A program made the position numbers and the translations under genes. A DNA stretch of 12,943 nucleotides from NCBI GenBank assembly GCA_964603615.1, contig CAZRVU010000047.1, positions 1-12,943 on the forward strand, read 5' to 3'. The notes below the pieces were generated by a model. It saw nothing but the letters and a program-made list of their open reading frames with translations, was not told where the DNA came from and did no database searches. Numbering within the stretch: the first letter of the stretch is position 1; each line of letters starts with the position of its first letter. The stretch comes from JAAZMI01 sp964603615 (GTDB taxonomy: Bacteria; Bacillota; Dethiobacteria; DTU022; UBA8154). This document shows, in pieces, positions 8,101-12,943 of the stretch.

Positions 8101-8933
8101 ACCGCCTCTTGCCCCGTCCCCTCCTTGTAGACAGCCTCCCGCGAAAGCAGGTACTCCTCATAGGCCGCCTGCACCGGGCGGGTAAAAGGCCCCGGTTTGA
8201 TCGCGATCTCTTCAATTACCGTCCGGAAAGTGGTATGGCGGCAGTGATCGGACCAGTAAGTATCGATTACCCGCATCTCTGTCATGGTCGGCTCCCTATT
8301 TTCTGTGTCCCGAAAATAGGCTTGACAATATAAAAAATCTTCTTCATCCAGGCCCAGATCGGATGCTGACCGCAACTCTTGCAAGGCCGTGCCGCTACTG
8401 TTATTGAAGCCCTCCAACACAGCCACATCTGCCGGGGCTATAGTTTCCGCCGCCAGGTGCGGGGGCTTTTCCAGGGAGGCTTCCCGCGCATCGACGGAAT
8501 TGATCACGTATGCCTTGATGCGATCCAGCTCTACCGGGGAGAGGCGGCCCTGCAAAGCAAACACCCGGGCCGTGCGCACAGGCGGGCGTTCCCGGCCGGT
8601 AAGGGCCTGCAGGCATTGTGCCGTCAGATCTGCCTGCTGATCAAATTGAACGGGCAGGTATTCCACGGCAAAGACCTGCACCTCCCCCGCCCCGCCCTCC
8701 AGGGGTAACTTCTCCTCATATACCAGGTTGGTCAACGGTTCGGCGAAAATTATCTCCTTGGCCCGCACGTATTCGTCCGCCTTAAGACCGGTGAAATCAT
8801 AGCGGTAAAAGATCCTTACCGTTGCCAATCCCGCAACCTGCAGGTCTTCTTTCAAAACCCGGCACAACTTTTCCGCCTCGCTAGCATATTCCCGGCGCTT
8901 TTCCACAAATATTCTTCTGACCTGGCCTATCAT
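5115..8933 (-). CDS. purL: Phosphoribosylformylglycinamidine synthase, single-chain with fused glutaminase
   Basis: The product has 1272 residues and starts at the ATG at 8933 (MIGQVRRIFVEKR), with AAGGGGG upstream. The frame is open further to 9050, but that would overlap the promoter. The enzyme converts FGAR, glutamine and ATP to FGAM, the fourth step of purine synthesis, in the cytoplasm. Visible parts are an N-terminal PurS-like region, then YWSDHCRHT (226-234) and KNETHNHPTEIEPFGGAATC (329-348) of the ATP/FGAR half. A second synthase half follows, then a C-terminal class I glutaminase with MLPGGFSDGG, the nucleophile Cys1110 in LGICNGFQ and His1243/Glu1245 in GHPER. This fuses PurS-, PurL- and PurQ-like functions, unlike the three-subunit enzyme of Bacillus. 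No other pur gene flanks it in this window. Confidence 0.96.
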   Translation of the reverse strand: MIGQVRRIFVEKRREYASEAEKLCRVLKEDLQVAGLATVRIFYRYDFTGLKADEYVRAKEIIFAEPLTNLVYEEKLPLEGGAGEVQVFAVEYLPVQFDQQADLTAQCLQALTGRERPPVRTARVFALQGRLSPVELDRIKAYVINSVDAREASLEKPPHLAAETIAPADVAVLEGFNNSSGTALQELRSASDLGLDEEDFLYCQAYFRDTENREPTMTEMRVIDTYWSDHCRHTTFRTVIEEIAIKPGPFTRPVQAAYEEYLLSREAVYKEGTGQEAVCLMDLALLAMKELRQAGRLPDLDESEEVNACSIIVPAEIDGQKEEWLVMFKNETHNHPTEIEPFGGAATCLGGAIRDPLSGRAYVYQAMRVTGSADPRVKLEETLPGKLPSSKITTGAAAGYSSYGNQIGLPAGYVNEYYAPGFRAKRMEVGAVIAAAPKENVVRQKPVPGDLVLLVGGRTGRDGLGGATGSSKEHTAASLTTSGAEVQKGNAPVERRIQRLFRRPEASRLIKKCNDFGAGGVAVAIGELADGLEIDLDAVPLKYAGLDGTEIALAESQERMAVVIAPEDAEVFCRLARAENLEATVVAKVTASRRLKMLWRGRLIVDLSRDFLDSSGVRKKTKVLVPAPAEEDNYFRCLPDGVARALPDLRRAWLSNLGDLNVCSQQGLLEIFDSTAGSGTVFMPLGGKYQATPTEGMVAKLPLLDGETTTATIMACGYDPHLAMWSPFHGACFAVVEAVASVAALGGDYRRARLTLQEYFEKLGADPVRWGKPFSALLGAFYAQKKLGIPAIGGKDSMSGTFLDLHVPPTLIAFAVCPSDVRQVVSTEFKRPGSKVVLLPLPRDKSELPDFSVLGKNLLSLAALREAGLLLAAGTIKRGGLAAALSKMSFGNRIGLVLKDVVAAEDFFRAGNGSLVLELAEKTDLETMLAGLDYRVLGVTQEKAAIRINDVEIGLDEAYASWQRPLQKIFPLAGNTESGAEKFPEIPDRHNGQGKILRPRLAVARPRVLIPIFPGTTGEDDAARAFRRAGALVDTLVISNLSPAALDQSRMELVRRLEGAQILMLPGGFSDGGEPDSAAKLMVAILQKPQIQAAILKLLQERDGLILGICNGFQALVKLGLLPAGEFSVPGAPRPLALTGNQSGRYISRIVQARVVSTLSPWFNNVTAGEQHAVAISHGEGRLVAGEKTLAGLIAGGQVATRYVDWGADPGPAGSFSFNPNGSVAAIEGITSPDGRILGRMGHPERMGPYVALNIPGDKEPRLFAAGVNYFQ

Positions 8934-8953
8934 TTTTAAATGCCCCCTTCTTG

Positions 8954-9011
8954 GCTGCCGGCACTGCGTTGCCCGGCAGCTCTTGCCCTTGTAAACAGCC
9001 TTTCTAAGGCT
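8954..9011 (-). promoter_or_regulatory. purL leader with two hairpins
   Basis: The roughly 100-nt leader holds two perfect stems. AGCCTT-AGA-AAGGCT lies at 9011-8997 and GCTGCCGG/CCGGCAGC, with an 11-nt loop, at 8980-8954. The second ends about 6 bp before the ribosome binding site. No purine riboswitch core or PurR-box sequence was recognised. The stems may form an attenuator or a protein-binding leader. Structure is read by eye; function is inferred. Confidence 0.45.
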
Positions 9012-9038
9012 TGAAAATGCGCTTATTATTCTGCCCCT

Positions 9039-9044
9039 ATTATA
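9039..9044 (-). promoter_or_regulatory. Likely -10 element of purL
   Basis: A perfect TATAAT lies on the minus strand about 105 bp upstream of the purL ATG. The -35 region (about 9062-9067, GGCTAA) is poor, so the promoter may need an activator or be modest in strength. Confidence 0.5.
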
Positions 9045-9083
9045 GCACAAGGATTAAAACCTTAGCCCGGCAATTTATAAAAA

Positions 9084-9136
9084 ATAGTTTACAAGTTAAC
9101 TATTTTATTGTATGCTAATAGTAAACTAGTTAACTA
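9084..9136 (+). promoter_or_regulatory. marR promoter with two near-palindromic operators
   Basis: TTTACA (9088-9093) and TATGCT (9111-9116) are spaced by 17 bases and form the promoter. Two related near-palindromes overlay it: ATAGTTTACAAGTTAACTAT (9084-9103) on the -35, and TAGTAAACTAGTTAACTA (9119-9136) at the expected transcription start. Both share the half-site AGTTAACTA. This is the usual arrangement for MarR autorepression. The sites are seen directly; binding by the downstream MarR is inferred. Confidence 0.75.
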
Positions 9137-9154
9137 GATAGATCGGAGGAACCT

Positions 9155-9625
9155 ATGTCTGGTATCAGGGATATTTGGTTTTATGCCAACAACATTCTTA
9201 ACGCAGCGCGGCAGATGGTGAATGAAGAGTTGCAACCCCTCGGGTTGAGCAGCGCCGAGGGCAATATCCTGCTGCATCTTCTGGCGCGAAAACAAGTTTT
9301 ACGCCAGGAGGACCTCGTTGCAGAGTTGGAGATAAGTAAACCGGCGGTTTCGCGGGCCCTTTTTTCTCTGGAGAAAAAAGGTTTTATTCAAAGGAAAAAG
9401 GATCCGGCCGATAAACGGGTCAGCCGGGTATACTTAAAGAAAAAGGCCCTGGAAATCGGCCCGGCAGTAGAAAAAGTTTACGAAAATGTTTTTTCTATGG
9501 CTGCCCGGGGGATTTCCAAGGAGGAAATTAAAAGCTTTATAGAGCTATTCCGGCGCGTCTCAGAAAGTTTTTCCCTGGCACGGCAAGAAAAAAGAAAGAG
9601 GGGGGCCAAAAATGATTTTGAATGA
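9155..9625 (+). CDS. MarR family transcriptional regulator
   Basis: The product has 156 residues, normal for MarR, with GGAGG 5 bases before the ATG. The winged helix-turn-helix spans about 35-97: QEDLVAELEISKPAVSRALF with the recognition helix SKPAVSRALFSLEKKGFI (61-78), followed by the wing RKKDPADKRVSRVYL (80-94) with the family DxR-type loop (DPADKR). Flanking helices would form the dimer interface. The protein probably represses its own operon through the two upstream palindromes and releases DNA on binding an unknown ligand. Its last 14 bases overlap the next gene, so the three plus-strand genes are translationally coupled. The ligand cannot be told from the sequence. Confidence 0.93.
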   Translation: MSGIRDIWFYANNILNAARQMVNEELQPLGLSSAEGNILLHLLARKQVLRQEDLVAELEISKPAVSRALFSLEKKGFIQRKKDPADKRVSRVYLKKKALEIGPAVEKVYENVFSMAARGISKEEIKSFIELFRRVSESFSLARQEKRKRGAKNDFE

Positions 9626-10346
9626 TCTCTTCGCTGCAGTAATCTTAATGCTATATTACCTCATCGGTTTGGTTGCAATCCCAACCATGCTCAAAGCCTG
9701 GTCTAAACTGCCCGGCGAGGTAATCCGTAAAACGCAACACGTCGGCTATAGTTTTTCTGTTTTTATTCTCTTGAAACTTTTTAGCAACTGGTATATGGCC
9801 ATCGCTGCTGCTTTTTTACTGGTGCTTATTGCCTATCCCGTCCTTCTTGTAATCGAAAAAACGTCCCTCTATAAAAAGCTCTTTGTGGACCGGGCAAAAC
9901 GCGGCGGCGAGTTGCGCAAGCAATTGCTTTACGTGCAGTTATCCTTTGCCATCCTTATCTTTTTGTTCTGGGGTTTGTTGGGAGCCCAATGGCACTATAT
10001 GGTAGCCGTAGCAATAATGGCCTGGGGCTTTGGTGATGCTGCCGCCGCATTAGTGGGGAAATTCTTTGGGAAGAATAATATTATACATCGCTGGGTGGAG
10101 GGGGTTAAAACCCGCGAAGGCACCGTGGCCATGATCGTAACCGCTTTTTTAGCGATCTTTCTCACCCTTTTGTTTTGCAGCGGGCTCTCCTGGTTGACCT
10201 GCCTTTTGATTGCCCTGGTCGTAGCACCGGTTTGTGGGGCAGTTGAGCTGTTTTCCCGCCGTGGCACCGATACCCTAACGGTCCCCCTTACTGCAGCAGC
10301 TACAATTTTTCCACTGGTTCACCTTTTCACCTATCTGGGGTGGTAA
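9612..10346 (+). CDS. Dolichol/polyprenol kinase-like (VTE5/SEC59-type) integral membrane protein
   Basis: The product has 244 residues with about seven or eight hydrophobic segments (near 5-26, 45-60, 63-82, 107-124, 129-147, 172-190, 194-212 and 224-242). Motifs match the CTP-dependent lipid kinase and phosphatidate cytidylyltransferase-like superfamily: EVIRKTQHVGYS (36-47), like the E-xRK-xxH element; GDAAAALVGKFFGK (141-154); KTREGT (166-171); and DTLTVPL (220-226). Family members phosphorylate long-chain alcohols such as dolichol, phytol or undecaprenol. The substrate here is unknown, and undecaprenol or another isoprenoid alcohol is only a guess. The ATG lies inside the 3' end of marR behind a G-rich ribosome binding site. 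Confidence 0.78.
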   Translation: MILNDLFAAVILMLYYLIGLVAIPTMLKAWSKLPGEVIRKTQHVGYSFSVFILLKLFSNWYMAIAAAFLLVLIAYPVLLVIEKTSLYKKLFVDRAKRGGELRKQLLYVQLSFAILIFLFWGLLGAQWHYMVAVAIMAWGFGDAAAALVGKFFGKNNIIHRWVEGVKTREGTVAMIVTAFLAIFLTLLFCSGLSWLTCLLIALVVAPVCGAVELFSRRGTDTLTVPLTAAATIFPLVHLFTYLGW

Positions 10347-10347
10347 T

Positions 10348-11019
10348 ATGAACGGCTCCGGGCGGAATAAAGAAACCGAAAAACGACAAAGAACCCTTTT
10401 AGCCTCCCTGCTCCTTAGCTCATGGGCGCCTTTAGCAACAGGCCTGGCCGTGATTATAAGTCACTCCGTCACACAGATTGCCGACTTTATCCGGCGCACT
10501 ATGGAGTTTCTCGTCTTGTTGTTATCCTGGTTGGTTTTTCGTTACTTGACACGGAGGGAAGAACCGGACGAAGAAACCAAGAAAAAGTGGGAAAGGGTTG
10601 TCAGCCTGAGCGTTGCCGCAGCTTTAGGCATTTCGGGGCTGATCCTGCTCTTGATGGCGCTATTTCGTTTTCAAAGTTTTAGGCCGGGGGGCAATGTGAT
10701 CCCCGGCCTGGTCATTGCAATATTGGGTTTCATCGTCAACTTTTGGTTCTTGCGGCGCTATAGCGCCTTGGAACGCGCCGGCCACAGCCCGATCATTGCC
10801 GCCCAGCACCAACTTTACCTGGCAAAAATCCTCGTCGATCTTTGCGTGATAGCAGCTTTAAGTGCCGTTGCTTTCATGCCTGCCCACGCGGCTACAAAGC
10901 ATATCGATTTCCTGGGCTCAATAGCCGTGTCGATCTACCTTTTATGGAGCCCTTACCGCAGGTGGCAAGTCGAACAAAGCAAGGCCGAAGAACCTGCAAA
11001 AGAACAACCTGAACGTTAA
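10348..11019 (+). CDS. CDF-like membrane protein lacking the usual metal ligands
   Basis: The product has 223 residues, starting 1 bp after the previous stop with only a weak GGGGTGG upstream, which suggests coupling. There are about six hydrophobic segments (17-38, 53-67, 84-106, 117-134, 160-178, 186-201) and a charged C-terminal tail with no cytoplasmic CDF domain. The pattern of TM2 with AD (45-46), a charged loop, TM3-TM4 and RRYSALERAGHSPIIAAQHQ (136-155) leading into TM5 resembles the membrane half of cation diffusion facilitators. Aligned by eye, the D-x3-D of TM2 is D46-x3-R50. In TM5 the H-x3-D motif is L156-x3-K160, and an upstream D is Q153. The metal site thus appears lost, so transport of zinc or iron is unlikely. 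The family call is moderate. Confidence 0.55.
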   Translation: MNGSGRNKETEKRQRTLLASLLLSSWAPLATGLAVIISHSVTQIADFIRRTMEFLVLLLSWLVFRYLTRREEPDEETKKKWERVVSLSVAAALGISGLILLLMALFRFQSFRPGGNVIPGLVIAILGFIVNFWFLRRYSALERAGHSPIIAAQHQLYLAKILVDLCVIAALSAVAFMPAHAATKHIDFLGSIAVSIYLLWSPYRRWQVEQSKAEEPAKEQPER

Positions 11020-11057
11020 CACAATAATCCCTGGCCCGGGTCAACATGATTACGAAT

Positions 11058-11177
11058 TTAAATAAAGGCTTCTTCTGCACCAATACTTCGCAGTTGCTCC
11101 GGTGTTTCAATACCAATAGAGATTAAACTTGACTTTAAAACTTTACCCACATTTGGTAGATCGGACAATTTTCCCAT
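11058..11177 (-). pseudogene. Truncated TfoX C-terminal-domain gene (39 codons left)
   Basis: From an ATG at 11177 with an excellent AAGGAGAG ribosome binding site, the minus strand reads 39 residues, including LSDLPNVGKVLKSSL and GIETPEQLRSIGAEEAF, before TAA. This matches the first half of the TfoX C-terminal domain (helical, roughly 80 residues as a stand-alone protein). The second half is absent, and no continuation was found in the 38 bases before 11019. The upstream part is intact, so the loss is at the 3' end, next to the end of the CDF-like gene. TfoX-C proteins are small and of uncertain role outside competence regulation. Confidence 0.7.
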
Positions 11178-11205
11178 AAAAACTCTCCTTCATAGTAGGA
11201 TCTTT

Positions 11206-11308
11206 TTAAAACAATCCTTTACCCTTGAAGATGCTGATATCAAATTCCTTAGCTAAACTTGCTTGTCTGATCTTCCAATCCCATTTTTTTTTGCCTGTTT
11301 TTTGCCAA
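11206..11308 (-). pseudogene. Short unidentified coding remnant after the methyltransferase
   Basis: One minus-strand frame reads WDWKIRQASLAKEFDISIFK (about 11281-11222) then GKGLF and TAA at 11206. It has protein-like composition but no start codon, and a TGA blocks it just upstream. A run of nine A (minus strand, 11292-11284) precedes it. One extra A would join it to a frame running through IIGKKQAKKK near the methyltransferase stop. It may be the N-terminal stub of a former partner gene, possibly a restriction enzyme, but no family was recognised. Confidence 0.25.
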
Positions 11309-12643
11309 TTATTTCACCTTTCTTAACACTACAATGTTTTCCTTATCCATTGTGGGGAATTTTTTCCCTTTTTCGTTCGTAGGTGAATTTTCTTTTGGCA
11401 TTCTTTTACTTGAAATATTCCTTGGAATGGTAATAACTGTTTTTAAGTTATATTGGGCTCCCAATTCACTAATTATTACATCGGTCGGTATAGTTATTTT
11501 TCTAACCGTTCTATTGCCTACAACCCAAAATTGATAACTATTTACCTTCATGTGTTTTGTTATAGCTTTTATGCTTTTATTTAAATCTAGATAAAAAGAC
11601 AATACATCTTGGGCTCTTTCTTTATCTCTCTTCATAATTTCTCTTAGGATTTCTTTTAAAGTTTCTGACGGCAAATTATTTTTTCCTGCGTTATTACTGC
11701 CGCCTAGCAAATATTTATCCAGCCTTTCTTTTTCTATTTTACTAGAAATATAATCACAACCATCTAGGTCAAGCCATTGTAAAGACAGCCTTGAAAATTG
11801 CCCATAGGCAACTGTGGTGCGTGAATCTCCATAAGGAGGAGAAGTAATCATCAGATCCATCTTTTCATTCAGGTTAAAATTTCTAGTATCCCTTGCCAGC
11901 ACTTCGGTTCCTCGCCCACCCCGGTAACATTTATAAAGTTCTGCCATGCCCAGTTCACATTTTTTTAAATTTGCCTCAAAAACATCAATTACCGATGGAT
12001 TAAACTCATTAAGTTTTTCTTTAGGCATCCTATATAGCTTAAATTCACTATTGCGTGTATTAGAACAGCTCCTAACTGTTTCGGAAAATGCCACCTTACA
12101 AAGTAATTTAATATCTTGTTTTTTAACCTCTTTAATTCGCTGTTGAATTATTTGCAGATGTTTAATTATATAGTCCTTAAACCAATAATTAATATTATAA
12201 AAATCGGGAGGGGTAAGCTCTAATTTGTCATTCTTAATGTCAGACACCACTTTTTCTAAAAGGGCTTTGTTTTCTCGTTGTAAAATTTCTGGCTGGATGG
12301 GAGTGCATTTTGCTTTAGCTATTAAACAAGCAAGGGGGTTAAGATCCAGTCCGAAAACGTCCAATCCAGCTAAAAGCCCTTCAAGCAAAACCGTGCCCGA
12401 ACCCACGAAGGGATCTAAGATATTCTTAATCTGCGGTTGATAGGTCTTAATGGCTTTTATTAAATGCTTAGGAATTGGCGGTATCATCATCGCAGGATAG
12501 GTGTGTATATTATGAGTATATTTTTTGTTATAAAAAACAAAATCCCAATAACCCGCTGGCAATAATTGGAGGTAATTGATTATTTCTTCATCAACTATTG
12601 GCAATATATAGCAATCATCCAGGATTTGTTTGGCTATAGACAT
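11309..12643 (-). CDS. SPPY-type site-specific DNA methyltransferase (N4-cytosine or N6-adenine)
   Basis: The product has 444 residues and starts at ATG with AAGGGGG upstream. It transfers a methyl group from S-adenosylmethionine to an exocyclic base amine. Motif I, DPFVGSGTVLLEG (77-89), and the following FGLDLNPLA form the cofactor pocket. SETVRSCSNTRNSEFKLYR (187-205) is a conserved block of related methylases. The catalytic motif IV is TSPPYGDSRTTVAYGQFSR (267-285). Motif I precedes motif IV, and SPPY is more typical of N4-cytosine enzymes, though DNA specificity cannot be read. The gene is much richer in A+T and lysine/isoleucine/asparagine codons than its neighbours, suggesting horizontal transfer. 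No intact restriction endonuclease gene is seen in the window; upstream sequence beyond the right edge is not visible. Confidence 0.88.
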   Translation of the reverse strand: MSIAKQILDDCYILPIVDEEIINYLQLLPAGYWDFVFYNKKYTHNIHTYPAMMIPPIPKHLIKAIKTYQPQIKNILDPFVGSGTVLLEGLLAGLDVFGLDLNPLACLIAKAKCTPIQPEILQRENKALLEKVVSDIKNDKLELTPPDFYNINYWFKDYIIKHLQIIQQRIKEVKKQDIKLLCKVAFSETVRSCSNTRNSEFKLYRMPKEKLNEFNPSVIDVFEANLKKCELGMAELYKCYRGGRGTEVLARDTRNFNLNEKMDLMITSPPYGDSRTTVAYGQFSRLSLQWLDLDGCDYISSKIEKERLDKYLLGGSNNAGKNNLPSETLKEILREIMKRDKERAQDVLSFYLDLNKSIKAITKHMKVNSYQFWVVGNRTVRKITIPTDVIISELGAQYNLKTVITIPRNISSKRMPKENSPTNEKGKKFPTMDKENIVVLRKVK

Positions 12644-12690
12644 TATTTTCCCCCTTAATACGGCCTATTAAATTCTATTTCTGCCCAAAA

Positions 12691-12719
12691 TACATAATCC
12701 CTTTAACTCCTTTTGGCAA
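12691..12719 (-). promoter_or_regulatory. Candidate methyltransferase promoter
   Basis: TTGCCA (12719-12714) and TATGTA (12696-12691) on the minus strand have 17-base spacing, about 48 bp before the methyltransferase ATG. The -10 matches consensus poorly, so this is only a candidate. Confidence 0.3.
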
Positions 12720-12740
12720 TATTCCATTTACTAGCCTTTG

Positions 12741-12900
12741 CGCTTCAATATGCGGGACGATGTGGGCATCGCCCCCTACAACCTGTGCGCATCAATATGC
12801 GGGGCGATGTGCGCCCCACAATACGCGGGACAATGCGGGCATCAATATGCGGGGCGATGTGCGCCCCAATACGCGGGACAATGCGGGCATCGCCCCCTAA
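12741..12900. repeat. Hairpin-forming intergenic tandem repeats
   Basis: A 50-bp unit (12791-12840) and a 48-bp unit (12841-12888) are identical except for a 2-base CA loss. Each begins ATCAATATGCGGGGCGATGT. A diverged, shorter copy lies at about 12744-12779. GGCATCGCCCCCTA closes both the diverged copy and the end of the array. Each full unit holds a perfect stem GGGGCG-ATGTG-CGCCCC (12801-12817 and 12851-12867). The plus-strand reading frame through it is repetitive (APQYAGQCGH) and not a credible gene. The composition and GGGCGAT/ATCGCCCC words resemble dispersed palindromic elements common in Firmicute intergenic DNA. The rest of 12644-12943 shows nothing else recognisable. Confidence 0.8.
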
Positions 12901-12943
12901 TGTGTCGTTGCCTCAGAGTATTAAGTTCCTTCTCTTAAAAGGT

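Noticed and set aside
8934..9032. Purine riboswitch in the purL leader.
   Set aside because: The conserved core sequences and three-way junction were not seen in the roughly 100-nt leader.
8934..9050. Longer purL start at 9050, adding 39 residues.
   Set aside because: It would overlap the TATAAT promoter element and both leader hairpins, and the ATG at 8933 has a good ribosome site.
11043..11056. On the minus strand AATTCGTAATCATG matches the polylinker edge of common pUC cloning vectors.
   Set aside because: Only about 14 bases match and the flanks differ from the vector on both sides, so chance is the simplest explanation. A vector-contamination screen would settle it.
12738..12938. Plus-strand frame with APQYAGQCGH-type repeats.
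   Set aside because: It is a translation of the intergenic hairpin repeats, with no convincing ribosome site.

Overview
The window looks like a chromosome segment from a Gram-positive, Clostridia-type Firmicute. Three things suggest this: the conserved order tRNA-Ser, SRP RNA, dnaX, ybaB, recR seen in Bacillus and Clostridia; strong GGAGG-type ribosome binding sites; and a single-chain PurL with a fused glutaminase. The species cannot be named from the sequence. Most of the window is moderately GC-rich, with many CCGGC/GCCGG words. The last ~1.9 kb is clearly AT-rich and looks acquired.

Layout. (1) 1-89: tandem 34-bp repeat, cut by the window edge. (2) 92-4818, minus strand: an information-processing cluster read right to left as tRNA-Ser(GGA), large SRP RNA, dnaX (tau subunit of DNA polymerase III), ybaB/ebfC, recR and a YwmB-like exported protein. 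A good promoter (TTGTCA-N17-TAAAAT) lies just upstream of the tRNA. (3) 4819-5114: spacer with that promoter, a possible purL terminator and a degenerate 15-bp tandem repeat. (4) 5115-8933, minus strand: a 1272-residue fused PurL with a hairpin-rich leader. (5) 9084-11019, plus strand: a self-contained operon of a MarR-type repressor, a polyprenol/dolichol-kinase-like membrane protein and a membrane protein resembling a cation diffusion facilitator (CDF) without its usual metal ligands. Two near-palindromes sit on the marR promoter. (6) 11058-12643, minus strand: an AT-rich block with a SPPY-type DNA methyltransferase, then a short broken reading frame, then a truncated TfoX C-terminal domain. 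(7) 12741-12900: hairpin-forming intergenic repeats.

How the parts fit. Regions 2 and 4 are housekeeping: translation (tRNA), protein targeting (SRP RNA), replication (DnaX), nucleoid binding (YbaB), recombinational repair (RecR) and purine synthesis (PurL). The less ordinary parts are the MarR-controlled membrane operon and the AT-rich methyltransferase block with gene debris. No complete new defence or mobile system is visible. The best leads are the degenerate CDF-like protein paired with a lipid-kinase-like enzyme under MarR control, and the possibly orphaned methyltransferase.
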